Positions 1 to 8,012 of a stretch of 37,556 bases of DNA are shown here, piece by piece. The position numbers and the translations under genes are program-made. The notes under the pieces are model-generated. The model was not told the DNA's origin. It ran no database searches and saw only the letters and a list, made by a program, of their open reading frames with translations. The stretch is taken from positions 1 through 37,556 of the forward strand of contig JAUNNN010000021.1 of NCBI GenBank assembly GCA_030531435.1. The letters are read 5' to 3'. This DNA is from Lachnospiraceae bacterium (lineage in GTDB: Bacteria > Bacillota > Clostridia > Lachnospirales > Lachnospiraceae). Position 1 is the first letter of the stretch. Each line of letters begins with the position of its first letter.

Positions 1-816
1 GATATCTGAGTCGATATTGATCTTACATACAGCAAGCTTAGCAGCTTCACGAAGCTGTTCTTCTGGAATACCGATAGCATCTGGCATGTTACCACCAAAC
101 TCGTTAACCATCTTAACGAATTCCTGTGGAACTGATGATGAACCGTGAAGAACGATTGGGAAACCTGGAAGTTTCTCAATTACGCCATGAAGTACATCAA
201 AACGAAGTGGAGGTGGAACAAGGATACCCTGCTCATTTCTTGTACACTGAGCAGCTGTGAACTTGTATGCACCATGTGATGTTCCGATAGCAATTGCAAG
301 TGAATCACAACCTGTCTTATCAACGAACTCTTCAACCTCTTCTGGCTTTGTGTATGACTCGTTACCAGCTTCTACACATACTTCATCTTCTACACCAGCA
401 AGTGTTCCAAGCTCAGCCTCTACTACTACACCATGAGCGTGAGCATATTCAACAACCTGCTTTGTTAAAGCGATGTTGTCTTCGAATGACTTTGAAGAAG
501 CATCAATCATAACTGATGTGAAACCACCATCGATACATGACTTACAAAGCTCGAAGCTATCACCATGATCTAAGTGAAGAGCTATTGGGATTTCTGGATT
601 CTCCTCAACTGCTGCTTCTACCATCTTTACAAGATACTTGTGGTTAGCGTATGCTCTAGCACCCTTAGAAACCTGAAGAATAACTGGGCTCTTAAGTTCG
701 CCAGCAGCTTCTGTAATACCCTGAACGATTTCCATGTTGTTTACGTTGAAAGCACCGATAGCATATCCGCCATTGTAAGCTTTCTCAAACATTTCTTTTG
801 TTGAAACTAATGCCAT
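1..816 (-). CDS. fba: Class II fructose-bisphosphate aldolase (3' end outside window)
   Basis: This glycolytic enzyme cleaves fructose 1,6-bisphosphate to dihydroxyacetone phosphate and glyceraldehyde 3-phosphate, using a zinc ion. The frame is open from ATG at 816 to the left edge, giving 272 residues of a protein that is usually about 280-310 long, so only a short C-terminal piece is missing. Visible motifs are HLDHGD (residues 81-86, with the catalytic Asp83 and zinc ligand His84), VEAELG near 132-137, GTSHG with His181, VLHGSSS with His224, and KINIDSD at 265-271, the phosphate-binding end. The start is supported by AAGG about 10 bases upstream and by the N-terminus MALVSTKEM, usual for this family. 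The gene has its own promoter (886-914) and follows mfd with no visible terminator between them. The family call is secure; the C-terminus is not seen. Confidence 0.95.
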   Translation of the reverse strand, partial: MALVSTKEMFEKAYNGGYAIGAFNVNNMEIVQGITEAAGELKSPVILQVSKGARAYANHKYLVKMVEAAVEENPEIPIALHLDHGDSFELCKSCIDGGFTSVMIDASSKSFEDNIALTKQVVEYAHAHGVVVEAELGTLAGVEDEVCVEAGNESYTKPEEVEEFVDKTGCDSLAIAIGTSHGAYKFTAAQCTRNEQGILVPPPLRFDVLHGVIEKLPGFPIVLHGSSSVPQEFVKMVNEFGGNMPDAIGIPEEQLREAAKLAVCKINIDSDI

Positions 817-885
817 TTTTAATACATCCTTTCATTATTTTTATTAATTCGCCGTTTCTATAATCCCTGAAACTGCATCATTAAA

Positions 886-914
886 ATTTTACACGTGAAA
901 TTATTAAGCGTCAA
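886..914 (-). promoter_or_regulatory. Sigma-A type promoter of fba
   Basis: On the minus strand TTGACG (914-909) and TAAAAT (891-886) are separated by exactly 17 bases. Transcription would start near 879, leaving a leader of about 63 bases before the fba ATG. The fit to the sigma-A consensus is good at both boxes. The site is predicted from sequence only. Confidence 0.65.
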
Positions 915-940
915 GTCCAATATATTGTGTGTTTACACGT
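888..940. repeat. Two direct copies of TTTACACGT at the fba promoter
   Basis: The 9-mer TTTACACGT occurs at 888-896 and again at 932-940, 44 bases apart. The first overlaps the -10 box of the fba promoter and the second lies about 18 bases upstream of the -35 box. The second copy is also part of an imperfect inverted repeat (GTGT-TT-ACAC). The arrangement could be a pair of operator half-sites, but this is inference from position and repetition alone. Confidence 0.3.
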
Positions 941-961
941 TTTTTCAACATTTCTTGCGCT

Positions 962-3900
962 TTAACTTTGCCCTATTTTTTCTTTTATCTCTGGAACGAA
1001 TGCAAGCATTCTTTCAAGCTCAGCTTCACCCGAGCTCTGTCCTCTTGGCATTCTATATACAAAATAAGGTTTTGCTACTGCCTTAAGTGCCAAATTTCCT
1101 TTATAGGATGCGATATATGGACCAATTTTAGGCACATCATACTTTGCATCTTCGTATATTGAAAGCTTAACTATTCCGTTTTCGCCCTTAACTTCTGTAA
1201 TATAGCTTTCCTTGCAAAGTGCCCTGAGATAAGCAATATCAAGAAGGTTCATTACTGATTTAGGAAGAGAGCCAAAACGATCTGTAAGCTCATCTATCAT
1301 ATCTTCTTTTTCAGAAAGCGACTCTATTGCTGAAATTCTCTTATATATATCAAGCTTCTGGTGCTCATTAGTTATATAGATGTCTGGTATGAAAGCATCA
1401 ACATCTATTTCTATTACCGGTGTAAATGAAGCCTCCTGTTTAATACCTTTCTTCTCATTTACAGCTTCATTAAGCATCTTGCAGTACAGATCGTATCCAA
1501 CTGCTGCCATATGGCCACTTTGTCTATTGCCAAGAATGTTTCCTGCACCTCTTATTTCAAGATCTCTCATAGCAATTTTGAAGCCAGATCCAAGCTCAGT
1601 AAAGTCTCTAATTGCTGCTAATCTCTTTTCAGCCGTTTCATTAAGAAGCTTATCTCTTTTATACATAAGGAATGCGTAGGCAGTTCTATTTGATCTTCCA
1701 ACACGTCCCCTAAGCTGATATAGCTGTGATAATCCCATTTGATCTGAATCGTGAATAATCATTGTATTAACGTTTGGAATATCAAGACCAGTTTCAATAA
1801 TAGTTGTAGAAATCAAGACATCTACTTCTCCATTAATAAACTGATACATTATATCTTCCAGTTCCTGTTCATTCATCTGACCATGAGCATATGCCACTGA
1901 AGCCTCAGGTACAAGAGCCTGAATTTTTGCGGTCATATCAGCTATTGTTTTAACTTTATTGTATACATAGAATACCTGACCACCTCTTGAAAGCTCACGA
2001 TTGATTGCTTCTCTAACAAGTTCTTCATTGTATTCCATTACAAATGTCTGAATAGGCATTCTGTCCTGTGGAGCCTCCTCCAGTACACTCATATCTCTTA
2101 CACCGATTAGGCTCATATGAAGAGTTCTTGGAATAGGTGTGGCAGTTAACGTCAGAACATCTATATTTTCTTTAAGTTTTTTTATTTTTTCTTTATGAGC
2201 TACACCAAATCTCTGCTCTTCGTCAATTATAAGAAGCCCTAAATCTTTATATTCAACATCTTTTGATAAAAGTCTGTGAGTTCCTATAACTATATCTACA
2301 AGACCCTTCTTTAAGTTTGAAATTGTCTCTGACTGTTCCTTTTTGCTTCTGAATCTGCAAAGCAAATCAACCTTTACAGGGAAATTTCTCATTCTTTCAG
2401 AAAAAGTATTGTAGTGCTGTTCTGCAAGAATTGTTGTAGGTACAAGATATACTACCTGCTTTCCTTCCTGCACAGCCTTAAATGCAGCTCTTATTGCAAT
2501 TTCTGTCTTACCATATCCAACATCTCCACAAATGAGACGGTCCATAATTTTAGTGGACTCCATATCTCTTTTCGTGTCGTTAATAGCAACAAGCTGATCA
2601 TCTGTTTCTTCAAATGGAAATAGTTCTTCAAACTCTGTCTGCCATACTGTATCTTTTCCATACACGTATCCATTACTTTGCTGACGTTTTGCATACAGTT
2701 CTACAAGATCATTTGCTATTTCTTCAACAGCAAGCTTAACCTTGGATTTTGTCTGTTCCCATTCTTTTCCACCAAGCTTATTTATTTTAGGAGTAGAGCC
2801 TTCCTTTGAAGCGTATTTCTGTATGGCATCAAGTGCAGTTGCAGGGATAAATAAGTTACCTCCATCTTTATATGAAATCTTCATATAATCCTTTGTAACT
2901 TTATCTACGGTAACCTGTTCAATACCCTGGTAAATTCCAAGTCCATGGCTTTCATGCACGACATAATCGCCCACAGAAAGTTCATTCATGCTTTTTATTT
3001 TTGTGCCATCATAAACCTTTAATCTGTGCTTTTTCTTCTTTTTCTGGACACCAAAAATATCACTTTCAGAAATGAACACCATATTAAGCATAGGGTACTC
3101 AAATCCCTGCTTAATTCGTCCATAAATAACCATTACAGATGATGGTGCTATTTCTTTTGATAGATCATCTGTAAAATACGCATTTATTTCTTCATCACAT
3201 AAATCTGCTGCTAGTCTTGCTGCTCTTGTTCTCGATGGAGAGACAAGTACAACTTTATATTTATTTTTCTTGTATCTTTTTAAATCTTTTATTAGCGCTT
3301 CAAAACTATTGTTATAAGAGCTTACTGGTTTCGTAACAATAGAATATACAGCCTTTGTTTTGTAAACACTTTTACGTACTGGAAGAGATGAAACAGCAAC
3401 ACATTTTACAAGCGATAGCCTTGCAAATGTTTCACTACATGAGTACAAAAGGTCTGCTGCCCCTGACAAAATGTAACCCTTTTTAAGTCTTCCTTCCATA
3501 CTTTCTGAAAATTCAAGCTGAATAGCCTTTCCAAGCTCTGAAAGTCTGCCTGGCTCATCAAGTATGAACAGGCTGTCATTTGCATTAAAATATTCAATTA
3601 ATGAAACCTGTTTCTCATAAAAATAATTTATATATGAATCAATATTACAATCAAAGGATGAGCGATTATTTAACGCCTCCTTAAATTGTCTCACTGATTC
3701 TGATAATCTATATGCTTCTTCTGTCAGAAATTCTTTTCTAAATTTTTCTGTTATTCTTTTGCACTCTTTATCAATTTTCTTTATGCCAGATTCTATTTCG
3801 TCCTCTGTAAGAACTGTTTCTGTCGCAGGAAAAATAACAATTTCATCAAGCTTATTTAATGATCTCTGGGTACTTATATCGAAACTTCTAATAGAGTCTA

Positions 3901-4489
3901 TATCATCTCCCCATAGCTCAATACGAATAGGATTTTCATCAGTTAATGGGAATATATCAATAATTCCGCCTCTTATAGAGAACTGTCCTTCTGTTTCAAC
4001 CTGATAGCTTCTTTCGTATCCAAGAGAAATAAGCTGTTTTGTTAATTTTGCTATATCAATGCTGTCACTTGATTTTATTGTAACTATATGTTCAGCTATT
4101 TTTTCAACAGGAACGACTTTATTCATAAGTCCATCAAAAGTAGTAACTATTGTTGATGGTTCATTATTAATTATCGCTTTTAAAACTTTAAGACGATCCT
4201 TTGTAAGAAGGTTTCCATGAATGTCTGCCTGATAGAAAATAAGATCTCTTGCAGGATATAAATAAACATTTTTATCATAGAATGCATATTCTTCACAAAT
4301 TTCTTTTGCTCTTTGCTCACTAAAAGTAACGATGATTTTATGAGTAAAACCATCGCTAAGTGTATGTGCTGTGTGAAGTTTTGCTGCATCTGAAAATCCG
4401 TTTATTTCTACTATTCCAGATGACTTAAGTTCCTTAAGAGTCTGACTAATACTTTCAAGCTCTGTCAGTGGAGTTGTCAGTGCATTCAT
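962..4489 (-). CDS. mfd: Transcription-repair coupling factor Mfd
   Basis: This large DNA translocase removes RNA polymerase stalled at lesions and recruits UvrA. The 1175 residues match the family length. The N-terminal third is the UvrB-like region. The CarD-like RNA polymerase interaction domain is centred on residues 495-525 (VGDYVVHESHGLGIYQG). The motor follows, with Walker A GDVGYGKTE near 650, the DEEQRFG helicase motif II near 755, and the RGRVGRS motif VI typical of RecG/Mfd translocases. The C-terminal TRCF domain ends the protein. A basic run of lysines (QKKKKKHRLK) lies just before the RNA polymerase interaction domain. The start ATG lies inside the end of pth, with a 35-base overlap, which suggests translational coupling. 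The pth-mfd pairing is also seen in other Firmicutes. No terminator is visible downstream before fba. Confidence 0.97.
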   Translation of the reverse strand: MNALTTPLTELESISQTLKELKSSGIVEINGFSDAAKLHTAHTLSDGFTHKIIVTFSEQRAKEICEEYAFYDKNVYLYPARDLIFYQADIHGNLLTKDRLKVLKAIINNEPSTIVTTFDGLMNKVVPVEKIAEHIVTIKSSDSIDIAKLTKQLISLGYERSYQVETEGQFSIRGGIIDIFPLTDENPIRIELWGDDIDSIRSFDISTQRSLNKLDEIVIFPATETVLTEDEIESGIKKIDKECKRITEKFRKEFLTEEAYRLSESVRQFKEALNNRSSFDCNIDSYINYFYEKQVSLIEYFNANDSLFILDEPGRLSELGKAIQLEFSESMEGRLKKGYILSGAADLLYSCSETFARLSLVKCVAVSSLPVRKSVYKTKAVYSIVTKPVSSYNNSFEALIKDLKRYKKNKYKVVLVSPSRTRAARLAADLCDEEINAYFTDDLSKEIAPSSVMVIYGRIKQGFEYPMLNMVFISESDIFGVQKKKKKHRLKVYDGTKIKSMNELSVGDYVVHESHGLGIYQGIEQVTVDKVTKDYMKISYKDGGNLFIPATALDAIQKYASKEGSTPKINKLGGKEWEQTKSKVKLAVEEIANDLVELYAKRQQSNGYVYGKDTVWQTEFEELFPFEETDDQLVAINDTKRDMESTKIMDRLICGDVGYGKTEIAIRAAFKAVQEGKQVVYLVPTTILAEQHYNTFSERMRNFPVKVDLLCRFRSKKEQSETISNLKKGLVDIVIGTHRLLSKDVEYKDLGLLIIDEEQRFGVAHKEKIKKLKENIDVLTLTATPIPRTLHMSLIGVRDMSVLEEAPQDRMPIQTFVMEYNEELVREAINRELSRGGQVFYVYNKVKTIADMTAKIQALVPEASVAYAHGQMNEQELEDIMYQFINGEVDVLISTTIIETGLDIPNVNTMIIHDSDQMGLSQLYQLRGRVGRSNRTAYAFLMYKRDKLLNETAEKRLAAIRDFTELGSGFKIAMRDLEIRGAGNILGNRQSGHMAAVGYDLYCKMLNEAVNEKKGIKQEASFTPVIEIDVDAFIPDIYITNEHQKLDIYKRISAIESLSEKEDMIDELTDRFGSLPKSVMNLLDIAYLRALCKESYITEVKGENGIVKLSIYEDAKYDVPKIGPYIASYKGNLALKAVAKPYFVYRMPRGQSSGEAELERMLAFVPEIKEKIGQS

Positions 4490-5054
4490 TCTTTTTATTA
4501 TAGGCTCCCATAGCCTTATCTATCCCATCAGACATAATTACCTTTATTGCCTCTGTCGCTGTAATAGAAGCTTTATCCATAAGATCTCTTTCCTGATTAG
4601 TAAAATGTCCAAGGACATAATCTGCCAAATCATACCCTTTCGGTTTTTCACCTACTCCCATTCTGATTCGCATAAAATTCTCTGTTGAAAGATTCTGGAT
4701 GATACTCTTCATTCCATTGTGTCCACCAGCGCTACCTTTTTTTCTAACCCTAATGGCACCTACATCAAGAGCTATATCATCATATATAACTATAAGCTCA
4801 GTTTCAACATCTATTTTATAATACTGGCAAACATCAATTAAACTTTCGCCACTTAAATTCATATATGTCTGAGGTTTAACAAGTATACATTTGTTACCTT
4901 CAATAATTCCTTTTCCTGTAAGAGCTTTATGTTTAATTGTCGTAACATCTATATTGTATTTGTCCGCCAGCACATCAATAACATCAAAGCCAATGTTATG
5001 GCGTGTGTTTCTATATTCTGGTTTTGGATTTCCAAGTCCTGCAATAATATACAT
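4455..5054 (-). CDS. pth: Peptidyl-tRNA hydrolase
   Basis: The enzyme releases tRNA from peptidyl-tRNAs that drop off the ribosome. The 199-residue protein shows the complete family signature: GLGNP (residues 6-10, with substrate-binding Asn9), TRHNIG with the catalytic His19, YMNLSG, IVIYDDIALD with the Asp that orients the histidine, and GSAGGHNGMKSI. The C-terminal tail (KKNECTDNSTDRA) is a little longer than average and accounts for the 35-base overlap with mfd. The ATG at 5054 is preceded by AGAGGATG, a good ribosome binding site. The gene is the first of a pth-mfd pair. The 216 bases upstream, to the glgD stop, hold only the hairpins described separately. Confidence 0.96.
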   Translation of the reverse strand: MYIIAGLGNPKPEYRNTRHNIGFDVIDVLADKYNIDVTTIKHKALTGKGIIEGNKCILVKPQTYMNLSGESLIDVCQYYKIDVETELIVIYDDIALDVGAIRVRKKGSAGGHNGMKSIIQNLSTENFMRIRMGVGEKPKGYDLADYVLGHFTNQERDLMDKASITATEAIKVIMSDGIDKAMGAYNKKNECTDNSTDRA

Positions 5055-5112
5055 TTTTCATCCTCTTTTAAACAATCTATCAGTTATTTTAACATAGAAT
5101 ATATACATTAAG

Positions 5113-5136
5113 AAAGAACACTTAACAGTGTTCTTT
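5113..5136. terminator. Stem-loop with 10-base perfect arms, pth-glgD gap
   Basis: AAAGAACACT (5113-5122) and AGTGTTCTTT (5127-5136) form a perfect 10-bp stem with a four-base loop. On the minus strand it is followed by a short pyrimidine run (TTTCTT), and on the plus strand by TTTTG. It lies about 60 bases upstream of pth. It could terminate read-through from glgD or be the end of a small RNA; the U-tract is modest. Confidence 0.5.
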
Positions 5137-5158
5137 TGAATACACTCGCCGTTCAGGC

Positions 5159-5197
5159 ATCATAAGGCATCCGTCACTTTCAGTGACACCTTATGAT
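5159..5197. repeat. Long imperfect inverted repeat, pth-glgD gap
   Basis: ATCATAAGG (5159-5167) pairs with CCTTATGAT (5189-5197), and inside it GTCACT (5173-5178) pairs with AGTGAC (5182-5187) across a three-base loop. A five-base bulge on one side and a single base on the other separate the two stems. The 39-base element could be a structured RNA domain or a cruciform. It has no T-run on either side, so it is not a simple terminator. Confidence 0.5.
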
Positions 5198-5211
5198 AAT
5201 TCAAAGAAAGA

Positions 5212-5231
5212 GAGCACACATAAGTGCACTC
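5212..5231 (-). terminator. Terminator after glgD
   Basis: On the minus strand GAGTGCAC-TTAT-GTGTGCTC forms an 8-bp stem, using two G-U pairs, followed by TCTTTCTTT. It lies 40 bases beyond the glgD stop codon and is best read as the terminator of glgC-glgD. The wobble pairs and the broken T-run make it weaker than the others in the window. Confidence 0.55.
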
Positions 5232-5270
5232 CCTTTTCTATAACCCAATACCTTCTGTTTTATTGACGAT

Positions 5271-6389
5271 TTAGAAAACGTATCGTTCGTTTTGCTCAAG
5301 AACAACCTTAACTCCGTCTTCACCCTTAAAGAATGAATTAGCTCTTATTGTTCCTCTGCTTTCTACGATACAGTTTTCAATCGTAGTATTATCTCCAATG
5401 TAAACATCATTTAAAATAATTGAATTCTTGATTGTACAATTATTTCCAACAAATACTTTCTTGAACAGGATTGAATCTTCAACTGTACCATTTATTATAG
5501 ATCCACTAGAGATCAAGCTGTTCTTAACGTTTGAACCGTAATTGTATTTTGCTGGTGGAAGATCATCAACCTTTGAGTAGATTGCTGGATATTCCTTATA
5601 GAAATAATTACGAACATCTGGTTTAAGGAAATCCATATTTGTCTTGTAATAATCTTCAACAGATGCAATGTTTGACCAATAGTCCTTCATACGGTATCCA
5701 TATATCTTCTTTGTATCTTTATATCTGATTATTACGTCTCTAACAAAATCAAAACGATCTTCTTCTGCACACTTTTCAATGAGCTCGATAAGCTGTCTTC
5801 TTCTGATAACGTAAATACCACATGAAACAGTATTTGTACGAGCTACCATAGGCTTCTCATCAAATTCTTCAATACGGCAATCATCATTCATTTTTATAAT
5901 TCCGTATCTACCACCATCATTATTTGTGACAACGTCTGTACAAACAACTGTAATGTCAGCCTTCTTATCAATGTGATATTCAAGAACTTTACCATAATCA
6001 AGTTTGTAAACAGCATCACCTGATGCAATTACTACATATGGCTCATGGCTTTCTTTGAGGAATCCTATATTCTGATAAATTGAATCAGCTGTTCCTCTGT
6101 ACCAGAAACCATTGTCATTCGTAACTGTAGGATTGAATACATACAATCCACCCTGTTTACGTCCAAAGTTCCACCATTTTGATGAGCTAAGATGCTCATT
6201 AAGGCTTCTGGCATTAAACTGAGTAAGTACACCAACACGTGTAATACGAGAATTTGTCATGTTACTCAGTGCAAAATCGATACTTCTGTAGCTTCCGGCG
6301 ATAGGCATTGCAGCGATTGCTCTCTTCTGTGAAAGCTCTCTCATTCTGTAATTATTACCACCTGCTAAAATAATTCCGATAGCTCTCAA
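5271..6389 (-). CDS. glgD: GlgD, regulatory-type subunit of glucose-1-phosphate adenylyltransferase
   Basis: GlgD pairs with GlgC in Firmicutes to make ADP-glucose for glycogen. The 372-residue protein has the nucleotidyltransferase fold (FALSNM near 39-44, [19 protein letters not shown]) and a C-terminal left-handed beta-helix of hexapeptide-like repeats. The N-terminal nucleotide loop is [12 protein letters not shown], where GlgC has GGxGxRL. The second glycine is therefore lost, as expected for a subunit known in other Firmicutes to be poorly active or inactive alone. The start is TTG at 6389: [11 protein letters not shown] is the N-terminus common in this group, and the TTG shares four bases with the glgC stop (TTGA). 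GGTGGGTG just upstream serves as the ribosome binding site. It is the second gene of the glgC-glgD pair and is followed by a terminator. Confidence 0.93.
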   Translation of the reverse strand: MRAIGIILAGGNNYRMRELSQKRAIAAMPIAGSYRSIDFALSNMTNSRITRVGVLTQFNARSLNEHLSSSKWWNFGRKQGGLYVFNPTVTNDNGFWYRGTADSIYQNIGFLKESHEPYVVIASGDAVYKLDYGKVLEYHIDKKADITVVCTDVVTNNDGGRYGIIKMNDDCRIEEFDEKPMVARTNTVSCGIYVIRRRQLIELIEKCAEEDRFDFVRDVIIRYKDTKKIYGYRMKDYWSNIASVEDYYKTNMDFLKPDVRNYFYKEYPAIYSKVDDLPPAKYNYGSNVKNSLISSGSIINGTVEDSILFKKVFVGNNCTIKNSIILNDVYIGDNTTIENCIVESRGTIRANSFFKGEDGVKVVLEQNERYVF

Positions 6390-7663
6390 TCGTCTTCACC
6401 CACCTTATTCAAAGTTTTACCGCTTCCAAGTGCATTGTTTTCATAATCAGCGGCAGTTGTAACGCCAAATACCATGCTGTTCTTTCCAATTGAAATTCCA
6501 GCAGGAATCACACTTCTTTCACCAATAGTAACAATACCGTGTGAATAGATATGTGGATGTGTCTCGTTTGGAACTTCGTCTCCAGTACCTAGAACAACGC
6601 CCTCTCCAATTTCAACATCTTCAGCAATTATTGACTTATTGATTACACTATTTTTCTTAATTGTCGTGTTGTCCATGATTATTGAATCATGAACTTCAAC
6701 CCCTTCTTCAATGGTGACATTACAGCCAATGACGGAATTGAAAACTTTTCCATATATGCTAGTACCTTCTCCAATGATACTCTTTTCAACTATACTGTCA
6801 CCAGATAAATACTGGGGTGGAAGAGTAGAATTACGTGTGTAAATTTTCCAGTACTCTTCATAAAGATTAAATTCAGGAACTATATCAATAAGCTCCATGT
6901 TTGCTTCCCAATATGAATTGAGAGTTCCTACGTCTTTCCAGTAACCATTAAATTCGTAGGCATATGTTCTTCCCTTTCCATCATCGTGACAGTAAGGAAT
7001 AATATGTTTACCAAAATCAAGAGCTGGCTGATCCTTATTCGCTATAAGAGCTTCTCTTAAAATCTTCCAGTTGAATATGTAAATACCCATTGATGCAAGA
7101 TTTGAACGAGGATTTTCTGGCTTCTCTTCAAATTCTGTAATACGTCTGTCATCATCAGTAATAAGAATACCAAAACGCTTTGCCTCTTCAAAAGGAACAG
7201 GCATTGCTGCGATTGTAACATCAGCATTATTTGACTTATGGAAGTCAAGCATTACCTCATAATCCATTTTATAAATATGGTCACCTGAAAGAATTAACAC
7301 ATAATCAGGGTTGTACATATCCATAAAATCAATGTTCTGCAAAATAGCATTGGCTGTACCTGTATACCATTCGCTGTTTGTACTCTTTTCGTATGGAGGA
7401 AGAACTGTAACGCCACCTTCATTTCTATCAAGATCCCATGAAATACCAATACCAATATGTGCATTAAGTCTTAATGGACGATACTGAGTAAGTACACCAA
7501 CTGTATCAATACCAGAATTAATACAGTTACTTAAAGGGAAATCGATAATACGATACTTTCCTCCGAATGACACTGCAGGTTTTGCTACCTTTGATGTTAA
7601 AACACCTAAACGGCTACCCTGTCCGCCGGCAAGTAACATCGCGATCATTTCTTTCTTTATCAC
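6386..7663 (-). CDS. glgC: Glucose-1-phosphate adenylyltransferase, catalytic subunit GlgC
   Basis: The enzyme makes ADP-glucose and pyrophosphate from ATP and glucose 1-phosphate, the first committed step of glycogen synthesis. Seen in about 425 residues are the nucleotide loop [10 protein letters not shown] (11-20), [15 protein letters not shown] (28-42), WYTGTANAI near 100, the [10 protein letters not shown] motif near 126-135, EEKPENPRS, and a C-terminal beta-helix rich in isoleucine and glycine. I place the start at GTG 7663 ([14 protein letters not shown]), because GAGGT at 7671-7675 is then seven bases upstream. The longer frame from GTG 7672 would leave no room for a binding site. The gene overlaps glgD by four bases. 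The leader contains two adjacent hairpins, and the promoter has an extended -10. Confidence 0.95.
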   Translation of the reverse strand: MIKKEMIAMLLAGGQGSRLGVLTSKVAKPAVSFGGKYRIIDFPLSNCINSGIDTVGVLTQYRPLRLNAHIGIGISWDLDRNEGGVTVLPPYEKSTNSEWYTGTANAILQNIDFMDMYNPDYVLILSGDHIYKMDYEVMLDFHKSNNADVTIAAMPVPFEEAKRFGILITDDDRRITEFEEKPENPRSNLASMGIYIFNWKILREALIANKDQPALDFGKHIIPYCHDDGKGRTYAYEFNGYWKDVGTLNSYWEANMELIDIVPEFNLYEEYWKIYTRNSTLPPQYLSGDSIVEKSIIGEGTSIYGKVFNSVIGCNVTIEEGVEVHDSIIMDNTTIKKNSVINKSIIAEDVEIGEGVVLGTGDEVPNETHPHIYSHGIVTIGERSVIPAGISIGKNSMVFGVTTAADYENNALGSGKTLNKVGEDD

Positions 7664-7689
7664 GTGCTTCACCTCATTACTAGAATTTG

Positions 7690-7721
7690 TTAGTTTGACA
7701 ACTAATCGACCGAAATCGGTC
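7690..7721 (-). promoter_or_regulatory. Two adjacent perfect hairpins in the glgC leader
   Basis: TTAGTT (7690-7695) and AACTAA (7700-7705) are perfect inverted arms around a four-base loop. Two bases further, GACCGA (7708-7713) and TCGGTC (7716-7721) form a second perfect palindrome. Both lie between the predicted transcript start near 7747 and the glgC ribosome binding site. They may be an operator, an RNA control element or a stabilising 5' structure. There is no T-run that would make either one a plain terminator. Confidence 0.45.
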
Positions 7722-7753
7722 CAAAAATAGAAGTTTTCACAACCTCTGATGAA

Positions 7754-7762
7754 ATTATATCA
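7754..7762 (-). promoter_or_regulatory. Extended -10 promoter of glgC
   Basis: The minus strand reads TGATATAAT (7762-7754), a perfect extended -10 element. No good -35 box lies 16-19 bases upstream, as expected for extended -10 promoters or for those needing an activator. The transcript would start near 7747 and carry a leader of about 84 bases. Confidence 0.55.
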
Positions 7763-7809
7763 TATTATCTTGTAAAAATAAACAACATAATCGCAGTAGA
7801 TTGAATACT

Positions 7810-7830
7810 TTTTGGTAAAATATACCAAAA
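7810..7830. promoter_or_regulatory. Palindrome upstream of the glgC promoter, possible operator
   Basis: TTTTGGTA (7810-7817), five bases, TACCAAAA (7823-7830) is a perfect 8+8 inverted repeat about 50 bases upstream of the glgC -10. A second, weaker dyad follows at 7838-7853 (ACAC, eight bases, GTGT). The 340-base gap from 7673 to 8012 otherwise holds only the glgC promoter and leader and the ahcY terminator; I see no gene in it. The activator or repressor, if any, is unknown. Confidence 0.35.
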
Positions 7831-7953
7831 CATTGTGACACTATATATTGTGTTATGGGCATGTAATTCAATGCTTTTCTACACTAAATCGCTAAAAATA
7901 TCTAGTATTAGATAAATGCTCTGTTTTAAATAATTTATATTATTTGCAATATA

Positions 7954-7987
7954 AAACTCCCACCAGCCAATTTGCTGATGGGAGTTT
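7954..7987 (-). terminator. Terminator of the dnaD-dnaC-prs-ahcY operon
   Basis: On the minus strand AAACTCCCATCAGC pairs with GCTGGTGGGAGTTT (one wobble pair) around a six-base loop and is followed by TTATATT. It lies 25 bases beyond the ahcY stop and is a strong intrinsic terminator. Confidence 0.85.
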
Positions 7988-8012
7988 CATATAACTATAT
8001 ATTATTTTTATT

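Noticed and set aside
2991-3050. Frameshift in the lysine run of mfd
   Set aside because: The reading frame is continuous through it and both flanking domains are intact in one frame.
7664-7672. Upstream GTG start for glgC
   Set aside because: It would put the start codon directly on the GAGGT ribosome binding site; GTG 7663 has correct spacing and the family N-terminus.
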